Source of the DNA: Anaerolineae bacterium
GTDB lineage: Bacteria > Chloroflexota > Anaerolineae > Promineifilales > Promineifilaceae
Length of the DNA stretch: 55,955 bases
Direction: 5' to 3'
NCBI GenBank assembly: GCA_030425205.1
Contig: JAUIAP010000016.1
Span: 1-55,955, forward strand
Below, one piece after another: positions 7,605-15,204 of this stretch. Below the pieces are notes generated by a model. That model saw only the letters and a list, made by a program, of their open reading frames with translations. It ran no database searches and had not been told where the DNA came from. Within the stretch, counting starts at the first letter, position 1, and every line of letters starts with the position of its first letter. The translations under genes and the position numbers were made by a program.

Positions 7605-10600
7605 TTATTTTCTGACGTGCACGGGTTGCCCAAGCTGAACCGATGCCGCGCTCAATAAGAGCAGCGTCAGTAGGATAGCCAAGCCCGTCGACGAGTGCGC
7701 TTCGATGTCGCGCAAGGCAACGGCCGTTGGGACAGCCACCGTTTCTGTTGTGTCATACTCAATTTCGTCGATGAACACATCGGTGCCGCCGATGGTGAAC
7801 TCGAATGGATCGACAGCGCGTGACGACGCGGCGGGAACCATCGTCAGAACACCCTTGCCGTTGCCGTCGGTCGCCACAGAGACATCTGCGCCACCAATCT
7901 GCTGCCCATCAAGCTCTGCCATCTCGTTGACATCCATGCGCTCCCCATTAATGGCAAGGTAGATGCCCGGCGCAGCCTGTCCAACGCGCACCGATGCGCC
8001 GAGAATGACCGTTTCGACTGGAGCCGTATTGGCTGAACGGGTGCAGGTCAGACAACCTACGTAGCCGAGCGTCGTGCGTGCCCCAATCCCTTGCAGACGG
8101 AGGGCAAGTCCTTGATGTCCCGCTTGGGGGAATCGGCCGATTTTCGCCAACCCAACCGCACGATCAGCCTCAGCCGCAAAATCGATGCGCCAATCCAACC
8201 CTTCAAATGAATGACCCGCTTCATACTCCGCGCCGTCTTGTTGCAGTTCAAACCCTGTTCCGGGACGACGTGGGCAAACGTTGTCAATCCACAACTCTTG
8301 TCCACCGACGGTTAACGTGTTGACATCGCCAAAGACCCACATTTCACCAGAATCGTTGCCAAGACCGTTGATCACGTGGACATAAGTTCCACCGACCATC
8401 AAGCCGTGCAGGTCGGCAAAGTTGTCTACGTTGCGGAAATCACCGTTAATTTCGACGTTGATGTTGCCACCATATTCACCAAACTGCATCTTTAGACCGT
8501 AATCAAAGCGTCCCGGCAAGGTGAATTGGAGATTGATGTTGTTAACCGCCATCTCATACCCGCTGCCACCCGAAAGTGCGGCGAGCTGCACTTGACTGTA
8601 GCCTCCGCTAAAGACAGTGCCGCTACTCCAAACGTAATCTTTGGCCTCAATTGGCACACCAACCGAGCTAAACGTGTCGCCGACGACGTAATTTGTGCCG
8701 AGCGTAAGGTCGTTAAAGTGGACGCATGGTTGGCGTGGGGGCAGCTCTTTGCCGATGCAGATATGGTCGATGAAGAACTCTTGTCCGCCAATCATAAATT
8801 CGCTGATAACGCCTGTCAGTGTCAACACGCCTGTGTCGTTGCCGTTGCCGCCCGTCACGCTGACGCTGACACCGCCAATGACCGCGCCATTAATGTCCTG
8901 CATGTTGTCGAAATTGCGGAAGTCGCCATTGATGCGAATGTTGATGTTGCCGCCATATTCGCCAAAATGGAGGGTCATATCTTCAACGGGATTGGGCAGA
9001 TGGAGTTGAACGTTGGCGTTGTTAACGGTTAGTTCTTGTCCGACATGGCCGGCCAGATTATTGCCCGTCACCTGCACATGGCCGTTGTTTGTCCACTGGC
9101 CGTTGCTCCACTGGAAGGGGCGCACGGCGTGCCAGTAGCCGCTGTCCATAAAGGTGTCACCGACGTTAAACATCTTGCCCAATGCCAACATTTCATAGTC
9201 GATGCAGCAATCTTGTGGGCAAATGTTGTCGATCCAGAACTCTTGACCGCCGATGCGCAGGGTGTCCACTTGGCCGACGAGGAATAGCTTGCCCGTTTCG
9301 GCCGAATTCATCCGCACTACAACGCGCACGCCACCCACCATCGCGCCGTGCAAGTCCATTAAATGCCCAACATTACGGAAATCACCGTTGACGGCAAGGT
9401 TGACGTTGCCACCCAAATCTGCGAAGTCGAGAGAAAGTCCCTTTTCCCAATTCAGTTCCGCCCACAGCGTGATGTTGTTTAGCTCCATCTCGTTGCCGCT
9501 GAAGAATCCTGAGGCATCGACTTCGGCAAAGCCACCGTTGGTCATCGTGCCGTTGCCCCATTGGAATGGGCGTAGTTCAAACAGTTGTCCGTCTGAGGTG
9601 AAGTTATCGCCCACACCGTACATGTCGCCGACGTTCAAGTCGTTAAAACGAATGCAGTTGTCTGTCGGGGGTGGCGGTGGGGGCAGCAGTTTGCCGATGC
9701 AAACATGATCAATGAAGAACTCTTGTCCACCAATAGCGAATTGGTGGATCACGCCTTCCAATATTAGCACGCCGCGATCATTGCCAAACCCGCCATAGAC
9801 CGTCACCAGAACACCACCAATCAGCGCGCCGTCGATGTCCTGCATGTTGTCAAAATTACGGAAGTCGCCGTTGATGTTGATGTTCAGATTGCCACCATAC
9901 TCACCAAAACGCAGGCTCAAATTCTTGATCGAACTGCCAAAATCGAATTCGACATTGGCGTTGTTAATGTTGAGTTCTTGTCCTAAATGTCCCGCTTGAC
10001 CATTATCAACAACGTTGACGCTGCCTGAATTGGTCATTTGTCCATCGCTCCACTGGAAGGGACGCACGGTGTGATCGGCAATTTGGTCAAAGAAGCTGTC
10101 GCCCACGGCGTAAGATGCGCCGAGCGGCAGGCTTTCATATTCAATACAACAGTCGAGTGGGCAAACGTTGTCGATCCACAACTCTTGACCGCCAACCATA
10201 AATGCCGTCACCTCTCCATAGATCATCACGCGCCCGCGATCGTTGCCAAAACCGTTAAACACCTTGACGTGTGTGCCACCAATCGTTGCGCCGTCAATGT
10301 CGGCAAAGTTGTCGATGTTGCGATAGTCGCCATTGACCATGATGTTGATGTTGCCGCCAAACTCGCCGAATTGGAAGGCAAGACCCTTTGAGAAACGGCC
10401 GTCAAGGTCAAATCTGAGATTGACGTTGTTGACTTCCATCTCATTGAGGAAGCCCGCCGTCATCGTGGCTGGGAAATCGACTTCAGCGTAATTTGCGCCA
10501 AATGTGCCGTCAGCATATTGGAATTGATCAACCGTGATGTCAACGCCTGAACTGTTGAATGTGTCGCCAGCGTTGTATTGGGTTGCGGGGGTTAGGTCGT

Positions 10601-11222
10601 CAAAGTGGATACAGTCTTGGAAGGGGCAGACGGTATCGATAGCGAACTGTTGACCACCGACGCTAAACTGGTTGATCGGTGCGCCGCTGATTTTGACGAT
10701 ACCCGTCACATAGCCTGTTGAAACAGTTATGGGGAACACTTCAACGAGTGCGCCGCCAATTGTTGCGCCATGAAATGCCATCAAGTCGGTTGCACGGTGG
10801 AAATCACCGTTGACAGAGAGGTTGACATAGCTGCCGCCATCCCCAAAGAGGAAGGTCAGACCAGAAATGGTTCGGCCGAAATCAAAGTCTAAATTGACAT
10901 TATTGGGCAAAATTTCTTGCCCTGCTCCAGCCGCAAAGTTGCCATTGGCAATCGTGCCACTGCCCAACGTGTAGGGCGTACCATCGGGCAGAATAAATTG
11001 CCGCACGGTGACGTTTGCCCCGCCATCGACAAACGTAGCGCCAACAGGATAGCTCGCGCCTAGCGGCAAGCTCTCAAAACGCACGCAACCGCCGTGATAC
11101 GTGCCGGGTGGAACGGTTGCCGTCGGTGGTGCGGCCGCTGCGGATGGCGCCAGCCATAACCCCAGCAAAAGCAAAAACGCGCCAATCATCCAAAATTGTT
11201 GTCTTTTTGTGTCTACAAACAT
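7605..11222 (-). CDS. Secreted surface protein built of about seven 157-residue repeats, C-terminal anchor
   Basis: A 1205-residue exported protein of no family I recognise. The start at 11222 is preferred over an upstream ATG because AAGGAG lies eight bases before it and the signal peptide (FWMIGAFLLLLGLWLAPSAAAA) then sits at the N-terminus. The body is six clear repeats of about 157 residues plus a degenerate seventh. Each opens with C-[VI]-x-[FY]-[ED]-x-L, contains GGN-[IVL]-N-[IVL]-x-[IVL]-NGD-[FY]-R-N and ends in IGGQE-[LF]-[WF]-ID-[NH]-[VI]-C. Each unit therefore has a Cys near both ends. Units alternate between two subtypes. Pro-rich linkers (LPPPPPP) follow some. The C-terminus has a hydrophobic helix and a short basic tail (VHVRK), as in a membrane or wall anchor. 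A structural or adhesive role is inferred only. Confidence 0.85.
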   Translation of the reverse strand: MFVDTKRQQFWMIGAFLLLLGLWLAPSAAAAPPTATVPPGTYHGGCVRFESLPLGASYPVGATFVDGGANVTVRQFILPDGTPYTLGSGTIANGNFAAGAGQEILPNNVNLDFDFGRTISGLTFLFGDGGSYVNLSVNGDFHRATDLMAFHGATIGGALVEVFPITVSTGYVTGIVKISGAPINQFSVGGQQFAIDTVCPFQDCIHFDDLTPATQYNAGDTFNSSGVDITVDQFQYADGTFGANYAEVDFPATMTAGFLNEMEVNNVNLRFDLDGRFSKGLAFQFGEFGGNINIMVNGDYRNIDNFADIDGATIGGTHVKVFNGFGNDRGRVMIYGEVTAFMVGGQELWIDNVCPLDCCIEYESLPLGASYAVGDSFFDQIADHTVRPFQWSDGQMTNSGSVNVVDNGQAGHLGQELNINNANVEFDFGSSIKNLSLRFGEYGGNLNININGDFRNFDNMQDIDGALIGGVLVTVYGGFGNDRGVLILEGVIHQFAIGGQEFFIDHVCIGKLLPPPPPPTDNCIRFNDLNVGDMYGVGDNFTSDGQLFELRPFQWGNGTMTNGGFAEVDASGFFSGNEMELNNITLWAELNWEKGLSLDFADLGGNVNLAVNGDFRNVGHLMDLHGAMVGGVRVVVRMNSAETGKLFLVGQVDTLRIGGQEFWIDNICPQDCCIDYEMLALGKMFNVGDTFMDSGYWHAVRPFQWSNGQWTNNGHVQVTGNNLAGHVGQELTVNNANVQLHLPNPVEDMTLHFGEYGGNINIRINGDFRNFDNMQDINGAVIGGVSVSVTGGNGNDTGVLTLTGVISEFMIGGQEFFIDHICIGKELPPRQPCVHFNDLTLGTNYVVGDTFSSVGVPIEAKDYVWSSGTVFSGGYSQVQLAALSGGSGYEMAVNNINLQFTLPGRFDYGLKMQFGEYGGNINVEINGDFRNVDNFADLHGLMVGGTYVHVINGLGNDSGEMWVFGDVNTLTVGGQELWIDNVCPRRPGTGFELQQDGAEYEAGHSFEGLDWRIDFAAEADRAVGLAKIGRFPQAGHQGLALRLQGIGARTTLGYVGCLTCTRSANTAPVETVILGASVRVGQAAPGIYLAINGERMDVNEMAELDGQQIGGADVSVATDGNGKGVLTMVPAASSRAVDPFEFTIGGTDVFIDEIEYDTTETVAVPTAVALRDIEAHSSTGLAILLTLLLLSAASVQLGQPVHVRK

Positions 11223-11561
11223 CTGAAGGTCTCCTTGTTTTGTCAGAACATGCTCATGCATGTTGCTATATCAACGTTGAATCGGCCGATTTTTCCAGCA
11301 TCATCTAGCAAGATAGGGATCAGGATTTCAGGAAATCAAGGGTTCGGTTGGGACAAACGCGCTCTGCGCTGCTCATTTCGCAAGTCGGCTGAGAATCAAT
11401 TTAGAATGCGCTATTACCAATGGTTCGCCAGTACTAATCACCACCTGCTTAAGCACACCCGTAAGCCCACATTCCTATACTCGCACTCAAGAAACATGTT
11501 TGATCTCTGCTCTTTACAGTCTAGAATGGAGAGCGAATTACAAAGGTTTAGGAGCAAAACT
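11223..11561. promoter_or_regulatory. Divergent intergenic region, repeat protein / metallo-hydrolase
   Basis: A gap of 339 bp between outward-facing genes. It contains the ribosome site of the repeat protein near 11231, a TCGGCCGA palindrome at 11282-11289 and the AGGAG of the hydrolase at 11550-11554. The reading frame of the hydrolase stays open far upstream, but nothing there resembles its family. No further structure was seen. Confidence 0.45.
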
Positions 11562-12413
11562 GTGCGTGTTAGATTTTGGGGCGTGCGTGGCACAATACCG
11601 AGTCCGGGAGCAGACACTGTGCGTGTCGGTGGCAATACTGCCTGTATTGACATTTTTACCTCCGATCAACAGGTCATCATTCTGGACGCAGGCACCGGAA
11701 TCCGGCGATTAGGCAAGAAGTTGATGAAAGAGCATCCGCACCGCATCATGGGGACGTTGCTCTTCACACATACACATTGGGATCACATTCAGGGTTTTCC
11801 CTTCTTCGTACCGGCATTTGTGCGCAACAATCGCTTTGTCGTGATCGGGCAGAAACGAATCGGCCGAAAATTAGAAGGTGTGCTCGCCGATCAGGTGGTG
11901 CAACCCTATCTCCCGTTTGGCTATCGTGCGCTCGAAGCAGATATCATCGTCAAAGAGATCAACAACGGTGAAATGATGGTGATTGGTGATGACACGACGG
12001 TGCTGGCACACGAACTAGACCATCCGGGTGGATGTCTGGGCTATCGCATTCAAAATCGCAACACTATCTTTGCCTACTGCACAGACACAACACATCGCGG
12101 CAACACGTTGAACGAAAACGTGTTGCGCCTTGCACAAGATGCCGATCTACTGGTACATGATGCGCAGTATTCACCAGAGCAAAAAGCACTCTACCCTACC
12201 TACGGTCACAGCAGTTGGACTGATGCGGCGCAGGTGGCGATTGAGGCAAATGTCAAGGCTCTGGCCCTTTTTCACCATGACCCCGATGCATCCGACGCTG
12301 ATCTTCGGATTGCATTGGCGGAAGCGCGTAAAATTTTTCCCAACACGTTTGTCGCGTGTGAGCGCATGGATATTACATTGCCAATAACTGGCGCATTGCC
12401 TATTTGTTTGTAA
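11562..12413 (+). CDS. Metallo-beta-lactamase-fold hydrolase
   Basis: A 283-residue metal-dependent hydrolase. The GTG at 11562 is chosen because AGGAG lies seven bases upstream and the family typically begins exactly here (VRVRFWGVRGTIPSPG). The metal-binding signature THTHWDHIQG is at residues 69-78, with further candidate ligands in ELDHPGG, YCTDTTHR, LVHDAQY and FHHDPD. These are the positions expected for a two-metal site of the RNase Z/phosphodiesterase-like branch often annotated as MBL-fold metallo-hydrolase. Substrate unknown; relatives sometimes act on cyclic nucleotides or signalling phosphodiesters. It is followed after 147 bp by a single-domain response regulator, so a signalling link is possible but unproven. 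Confidence 0.87.
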   Translation: MRVRFWGVRGTIPSPGADTVRVGGNTACIDIFTSDQQVIILDAGTGIRRLGKKLMKEHPHRIMGTLLFTHTHWDHIQGFPFFVPAFVRNNRFVVIGQKRIGRKLEGVLADQVVQPYLPFGYRALEADIIVKEINNGEMMVIGDDTTVLAHELDHPGGCLGYRIQNRNTIFAYCTDTTHRGNTLNENVLRLAQDADLLVHDAQYSPEQKALYPTYGHSSWTDAAQVAIEANVKALALFHHDPDASDADLRIALAEARKIFPNTFVACERMDITLPITGALPICL

Positions 12414-12560
12414 TGTCCGGCATTGCAGTAGCGACTCATTTCACACGAATTTGTTGATATTGCCATTAAACAAATTGCCTCCCACTAAGAATACACTACA
12501 ATTAGTGGCTGGCTGCGGTCGTATGTAAAGGTAGAAAGGCTACCTTACATCTGTATAGGT

Positions 12561-12944
12561 ATGATGATGACTCAGTCGATTTTGGTTGTTGATGATGAAC
12601 CAATGGCGCGAAACCTGTTGCGCTTGATGTTGGTACGGGCAAACTTTAACGTCTTTGAGGCAGTAGATGGGCTGGACGCGCTGGAAAAGCTGGCGGGACG
12701 GCGACCAGATTTGCTCATTTTAGACGTAATGATGCCCGGTTTAGACGGTCTTGCGGTTTGCCGCGAAGTGCGTTCTAACGTCGATCTGCTTGGGCTACCG
12801 ATCATCATGCTAAGTGCAAAAACAGATTACGCCAGCATTCAACAGGGATTTGCCGCAGGCGCATCACAATATCTGACAAAACCAATTTCGGCCGATGAAC
12901 TAACCTCTCACGTCCGCGCCATGTTAGAAAAAGTACCCGCTTAA
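12561..12944 (+). CDS. Single-domain response regulator (receiver only)
   Basis: A 127-residue CheY-like receiver with no output domain. The acidic pocket is D11/D12 (VVDDEP), the phosphorylation site is D55 (LILDVMMPG), the Ser switch residue lies in MLSAK and the conserved lysine is K107 (LTKPIS). Three ATG codons in a row (12561, 12564, 12567) leave the exact start open by two residues. It likely relays phosphate or signals by protein contact. The membrane histidine kinase at 17916 is a possible partner but is 5 kb away. A small membrane protein follows at once. Confidence 0.92.
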   Translation: MMMTQSILVVDDEPMARNLLRLMLVRANFNVFEAVDGLDALEKLAGRRPDLLILDVMMPGLDGLAVCREVRSNVDLLGLPIIMLSAKTDYASIQQGFAAGASQYLTKPISADELTSHVRAMLEKVPA

Positions 12945-12962
12945 CAGCATGGAGATTTTGAC

Positions 12963-13187
12963 ATGAGTGAATTTGGCACACTAACCATTCGCCGCATTAT
13001 CGTCGCGGCAATTTCATTGGCCGCTGGCATCATCGGCTGCCTCATTTCGGTTTGGTATATTCTCAACACGACGATGGCTGACTACGGCAACGTCTACATC
13101 TTCTTTACGATTGGCTCCATTGCCTGTGGCGTCGCCATTTGGCTGGACCACGAAAAAGTCTTTAATACAAAAATTCTGCCGCACTAA
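12963..13187 (+). CDS. Small two-helix membrane protein, unknown function
   Basis: A 74-residue protein with two hydrophobic helices at about residues 11-35 (IIVAAISLAAGIIGCLISVWYI) and 44-62 (NVYIFFTIGSIACGVAIWL). A GGAG ribosome site precedes the ATG, and the gene starts 18 bp after the response regulator stop, so co-transcription is likely. I do not recognise a family. Codon use and the clear ribosome site support a real gene. Confidence 0.7.
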   Translation: MSEFGTLTIRRIIVAAISLAAGIIGCLISVWYILNTTMADYGNVYIFFTIGSIACGVAIWLDHEKVFNTKILPH

Positions 13188-13247
13188 AGTTGAACGGGAT
13201 AAAACCCGTGTGCATTGAGTGGAGAATCATCCTCTCAACCCCTACAA

Positions 13248-14129
13248 ATGGCAGAGCTTATTGACGGCAAGGCAATTGCCGCAGGAATCCGCGCAGATGT
13301 CGCCACAGCGGTGGCGGCATTCACCGCACAGACAGGCTATGTTCCCACATTGGCGACCGTTCTGGTCGGCGATGATGCGGGATCGGCCTATTATGTCCGT
13401 GCCAAACATCGCGCGTGCAAAAGTGCGGGCATGAAATCGGTTGGGCATGAACTTTCGGCCGAAACGACCCAAGCTGAACTCGAATCGCTGCTCAAAACGC
13501 TAAACGACGATGACAGCATCGACGGCATTCTCGTTCAACTCCCCCTACCCAAACACATTGACGAACAGCGCATCATCGACCTTGTCGCCATCGAAAAGGA
13601 TGTTGACGGATTTAACGTGCAAAACATCGGTGCGTTGGCGATGCGCGGGCGCGAGCCGCGTTTTTCACCCGCGACGCCGTTGGGAATTATGCGTCTGTTG
13701 AGTGAGATCGGGGTTGATCTAAATGGAAAGAATGTGGCGATGATCGGCCGATCCAATCTCGTTGGAACGCCCACAACGTTGCTTTTAGCCAACGCAAACG
13801 CCACCGTCACACTCTGCCACAGCCGCACGCGCAATCTTGCGGAACATACGCGCCTTGCAGACATCGTCATCAGTGCCGTCGGCCGTCCCAATCTAATCAC
13901 GGGCGAAATGCTTAAAGAGGGCTGCATTGTGATCGATGTGGCGATCAATGAAGTGGCCGATGAGACGGCAAAACGCGGCTATCGCTTGGTGGGAGATGTG
14001 GCGTTTGAATCGGCCGAAAAAGTCGCTGCCCATATCACACCCGTTCCCGGCGGCGTAGGCCCGATGACGATTGCAATGCTGCTCGTCAATACGCTAAAGG
14101 CAGCGCAATTGAGAAGGGCAACCACATGA
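13248..14129 (+). CDS. folD: Bifunctional methylenetetrahydrofolate dehydrogenase/cyclohydrolase
   Basis: A 293-residue FolD, which interconverts methylene-, methenyl- and formyl-tetrahydrofolate with NADP. Visible family motifs are the catalytic region YYVRAKHRACK (Tyr49, Lys53), VQLPLPKHI, DVDGFNVQNIG, the NADP site GRSNLVGTP, ISAVGRPN, and the C-terminal TPVPGGVGPMT. The ATG at 13248 gives the usual family length; an in-frame TTG at 13215 would add 11 unlike residues. No good ribosome site precedes either, so the start is moderately certain. It links to the one-carbon and folate theme of the pabBC gene and is followed 13 bp later by a phosphoribosyltransferase. Confidence 0.95.
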   Translation: MAELIDGKAIAAGIRADVATAVAAFTAQTGYVPTLATVLVGDDAGSAYYVRAKHRACKSAGMKSVGHELSAETTQAELESLLKTLNDDDSIDGILVQLPLPKHIDEQRIIDLVAIEKDVDGFNVQNIGALAMRGREPRFSPATPLGIMRLLSEIGVDLNGKNVAMIGRSNLVGTPTTLLLANANATVTLCHSRTRNLAEHTRLADIVISAVGRPNLITGEMLKEGCIVIDVAINEVADETAKRGYRLVGDVAFESAEKVAAHITPVPGGVGPMTIAMLLVNTLKAAQLRRATT

Positions 14130-14142
14130 ACAGGGAGACCGG

Positions 14143-14691
14143 ATGACCAAACGTAAAACATATCACGTTGAGATCGCAGGCATAGAACGTGAATTGCCAC
14201 TCTTTGAGGTTGCCGAAGGCGTGACCATCGCCATCTTTAACATGTTGGGGGATACCCGTGTCGTCAAGGCAGCCTCCGCAGCACTCGCCGAAAAGCTCGA
14301 AGCAACACCCGCCGATGTCATCGTCACGGCTGAGGCAAAATCAATCCCGCTAGCGTATGAATTGAGTGCGCTGATGGGGCTGCCCTATGTCGTGCTACGC
14401 AAGACCTATAAAAGTTATATGGGCGAATGCGTCGTCGCAACGACCCGTTCCATCACGACAGGATCGGAACAGACGTTACACCTCGATGAAAAAGATAAAT
14501 TGCTCGTAGAGGGTAACTACGTCGTGTTGGTTGATGATGTAGTGAGCACAGGTAGCACGCTGGCAGCGATGAAAGCTGTTGTCAACAAAGCGCACGGCAA
14601 AGTCAGTGCCGTCGCGGCCGTCTTTACCGAAGGGGATAAAGATTGGTCAGAAGTGGTTGCACTTGGCAATCTGCCTGTCTTTTTAGATTAA
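14143..14691 (+). CDS. Purine-type phosphoribosyltransferase, adenine PRT-like
   Basis: A 182-residue type I phosphoribosyltransferase. The PRPP-binding signature is VVLVDDVVSTGSTLAAM (about residues 127-143), and AEAKSIPLAYELS plus LRKTYKSYM match the adenine phosphoribosyltransferase/xanthine PRT group. GGGAG stands before the ATG. Residues 1-30 differ from standard Apt, so it may be a paralogue with another base specificity. Its 13-bp spacing from folD points to co-transcription, joining one-carbon metabolism and purine salvage. Confidence 0.85.
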   Translation: MTKRKTYHVEIAGIERELPLFEVAEGVTIAIFNMLGDTRVVKAASAALAEKLEATPADVIVTAEAKSIPLAYELSALMGLPYVVLRKTYKSYMGECVVATTRSITTGSEQTLHLDEKDKLLVEGNYVVLVDDVVSTGSTLAAMKAVVNKAHGKVSAVAAVFTEGDKDWSEVVALGNLPVFLD

Positions 14692-14723
14692 CCGACTCTC
14701 GTCGAATACACGGGAAGGGCGAA

Positions 14724-14800
14724 CGTAGTGCGTATTGCGTATTGCGTGGTATGTATCCAGTTCACGCACCACGCGCCACGCACCACGTACCACGTACCAC
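14724..14800. repeat. Short-period repeat (GTGCGTATT / CACGCACCACG type)
   Basis: GTGCGTATTGCGTATTGCG on the left and tandem CACGCACCACG/CACGTAC units on the right can pair imperfectly into a long hairpin. The same unit family recurs at 24234-24296 and 25581-25645. It lies about 30 bp after the phosphoribosyltransferase stop. Confidence 0.8.
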
Positions 14801-14883
14801 TCTTGTATTGTGGCGAAAACTTCGTAACACGAACGAAATCCCCAAACATCCATAGCTCTTTAATACATCGTGAAGTAAGTCCT

Positions 14884-14949
14884 GTCATACCTGCCTTCGC
14901 AGGAATCCATTCTTTTCTAAGACTGGATTCCCACCTTCGTGGGAATGAC
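14884..14949. repeat. REP-like palindromic element (GTCATxCC...GGxATGAC)
   Basis: GTCATACCTGCCTTCGCAGG and CCCACCTTCGTGGGAATGAC form two back-to-back stem-loops, each with a CTTCG loop, and the ends are complementary to each other. This matches a design known from repetitive extragenic palindromes in many bacteria. A half-copy occurs at 37119-37150. Confidence 0.8.
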
Positions 14950-15204
14950 AACGCCATCAAATTTACTTTAAGTTGTATTCAATGTACGAGCGGTGCGTTG
15001 ATGATGACCGATCATACGCGCCGCTAATCCGCATTTTTCATTCCCCATTATCTCCATTTGATTAAATAGTCGTTGCGTCATGGTACTTTCGTCCTATTTC
15101 GACCGTCTGTAAGTTTAGGTGTTAGGCTCACTATCTATCGTTATCACTGAGACCAGAAAGATCGGTTGGACACATAAAACAATTTAGTATCGGTAGGAGA
15201 CGTA
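14950..15204 (+). promoter_or_regulatory. Upstream region of the subtilase gene
   Basis: The remaining 255 bp of the 513-bp gap hold no gene or clear hairpin. AGGAG at 15195-15199 is the ribosome site for the subtilase. A promoter must lie here, but no convincing -35/-10 pair was identified. Confidence 0.4.

Noticed and set aside
11196..11561. N-terminal extension of the metallo-hydrolase by about 120 residues
   Set aside because: The extension overlaps the opposite gene's start, is unlike the family, and a GTG with AGGAG seven bases upstream fits the usual N-terminus.
14728..15027. Reading frames through the intergenic repeats
   Set aside because: Both strands are open only because the repeat lacks stops; the translations are repeat translations (HHAPRTTYHVP type).
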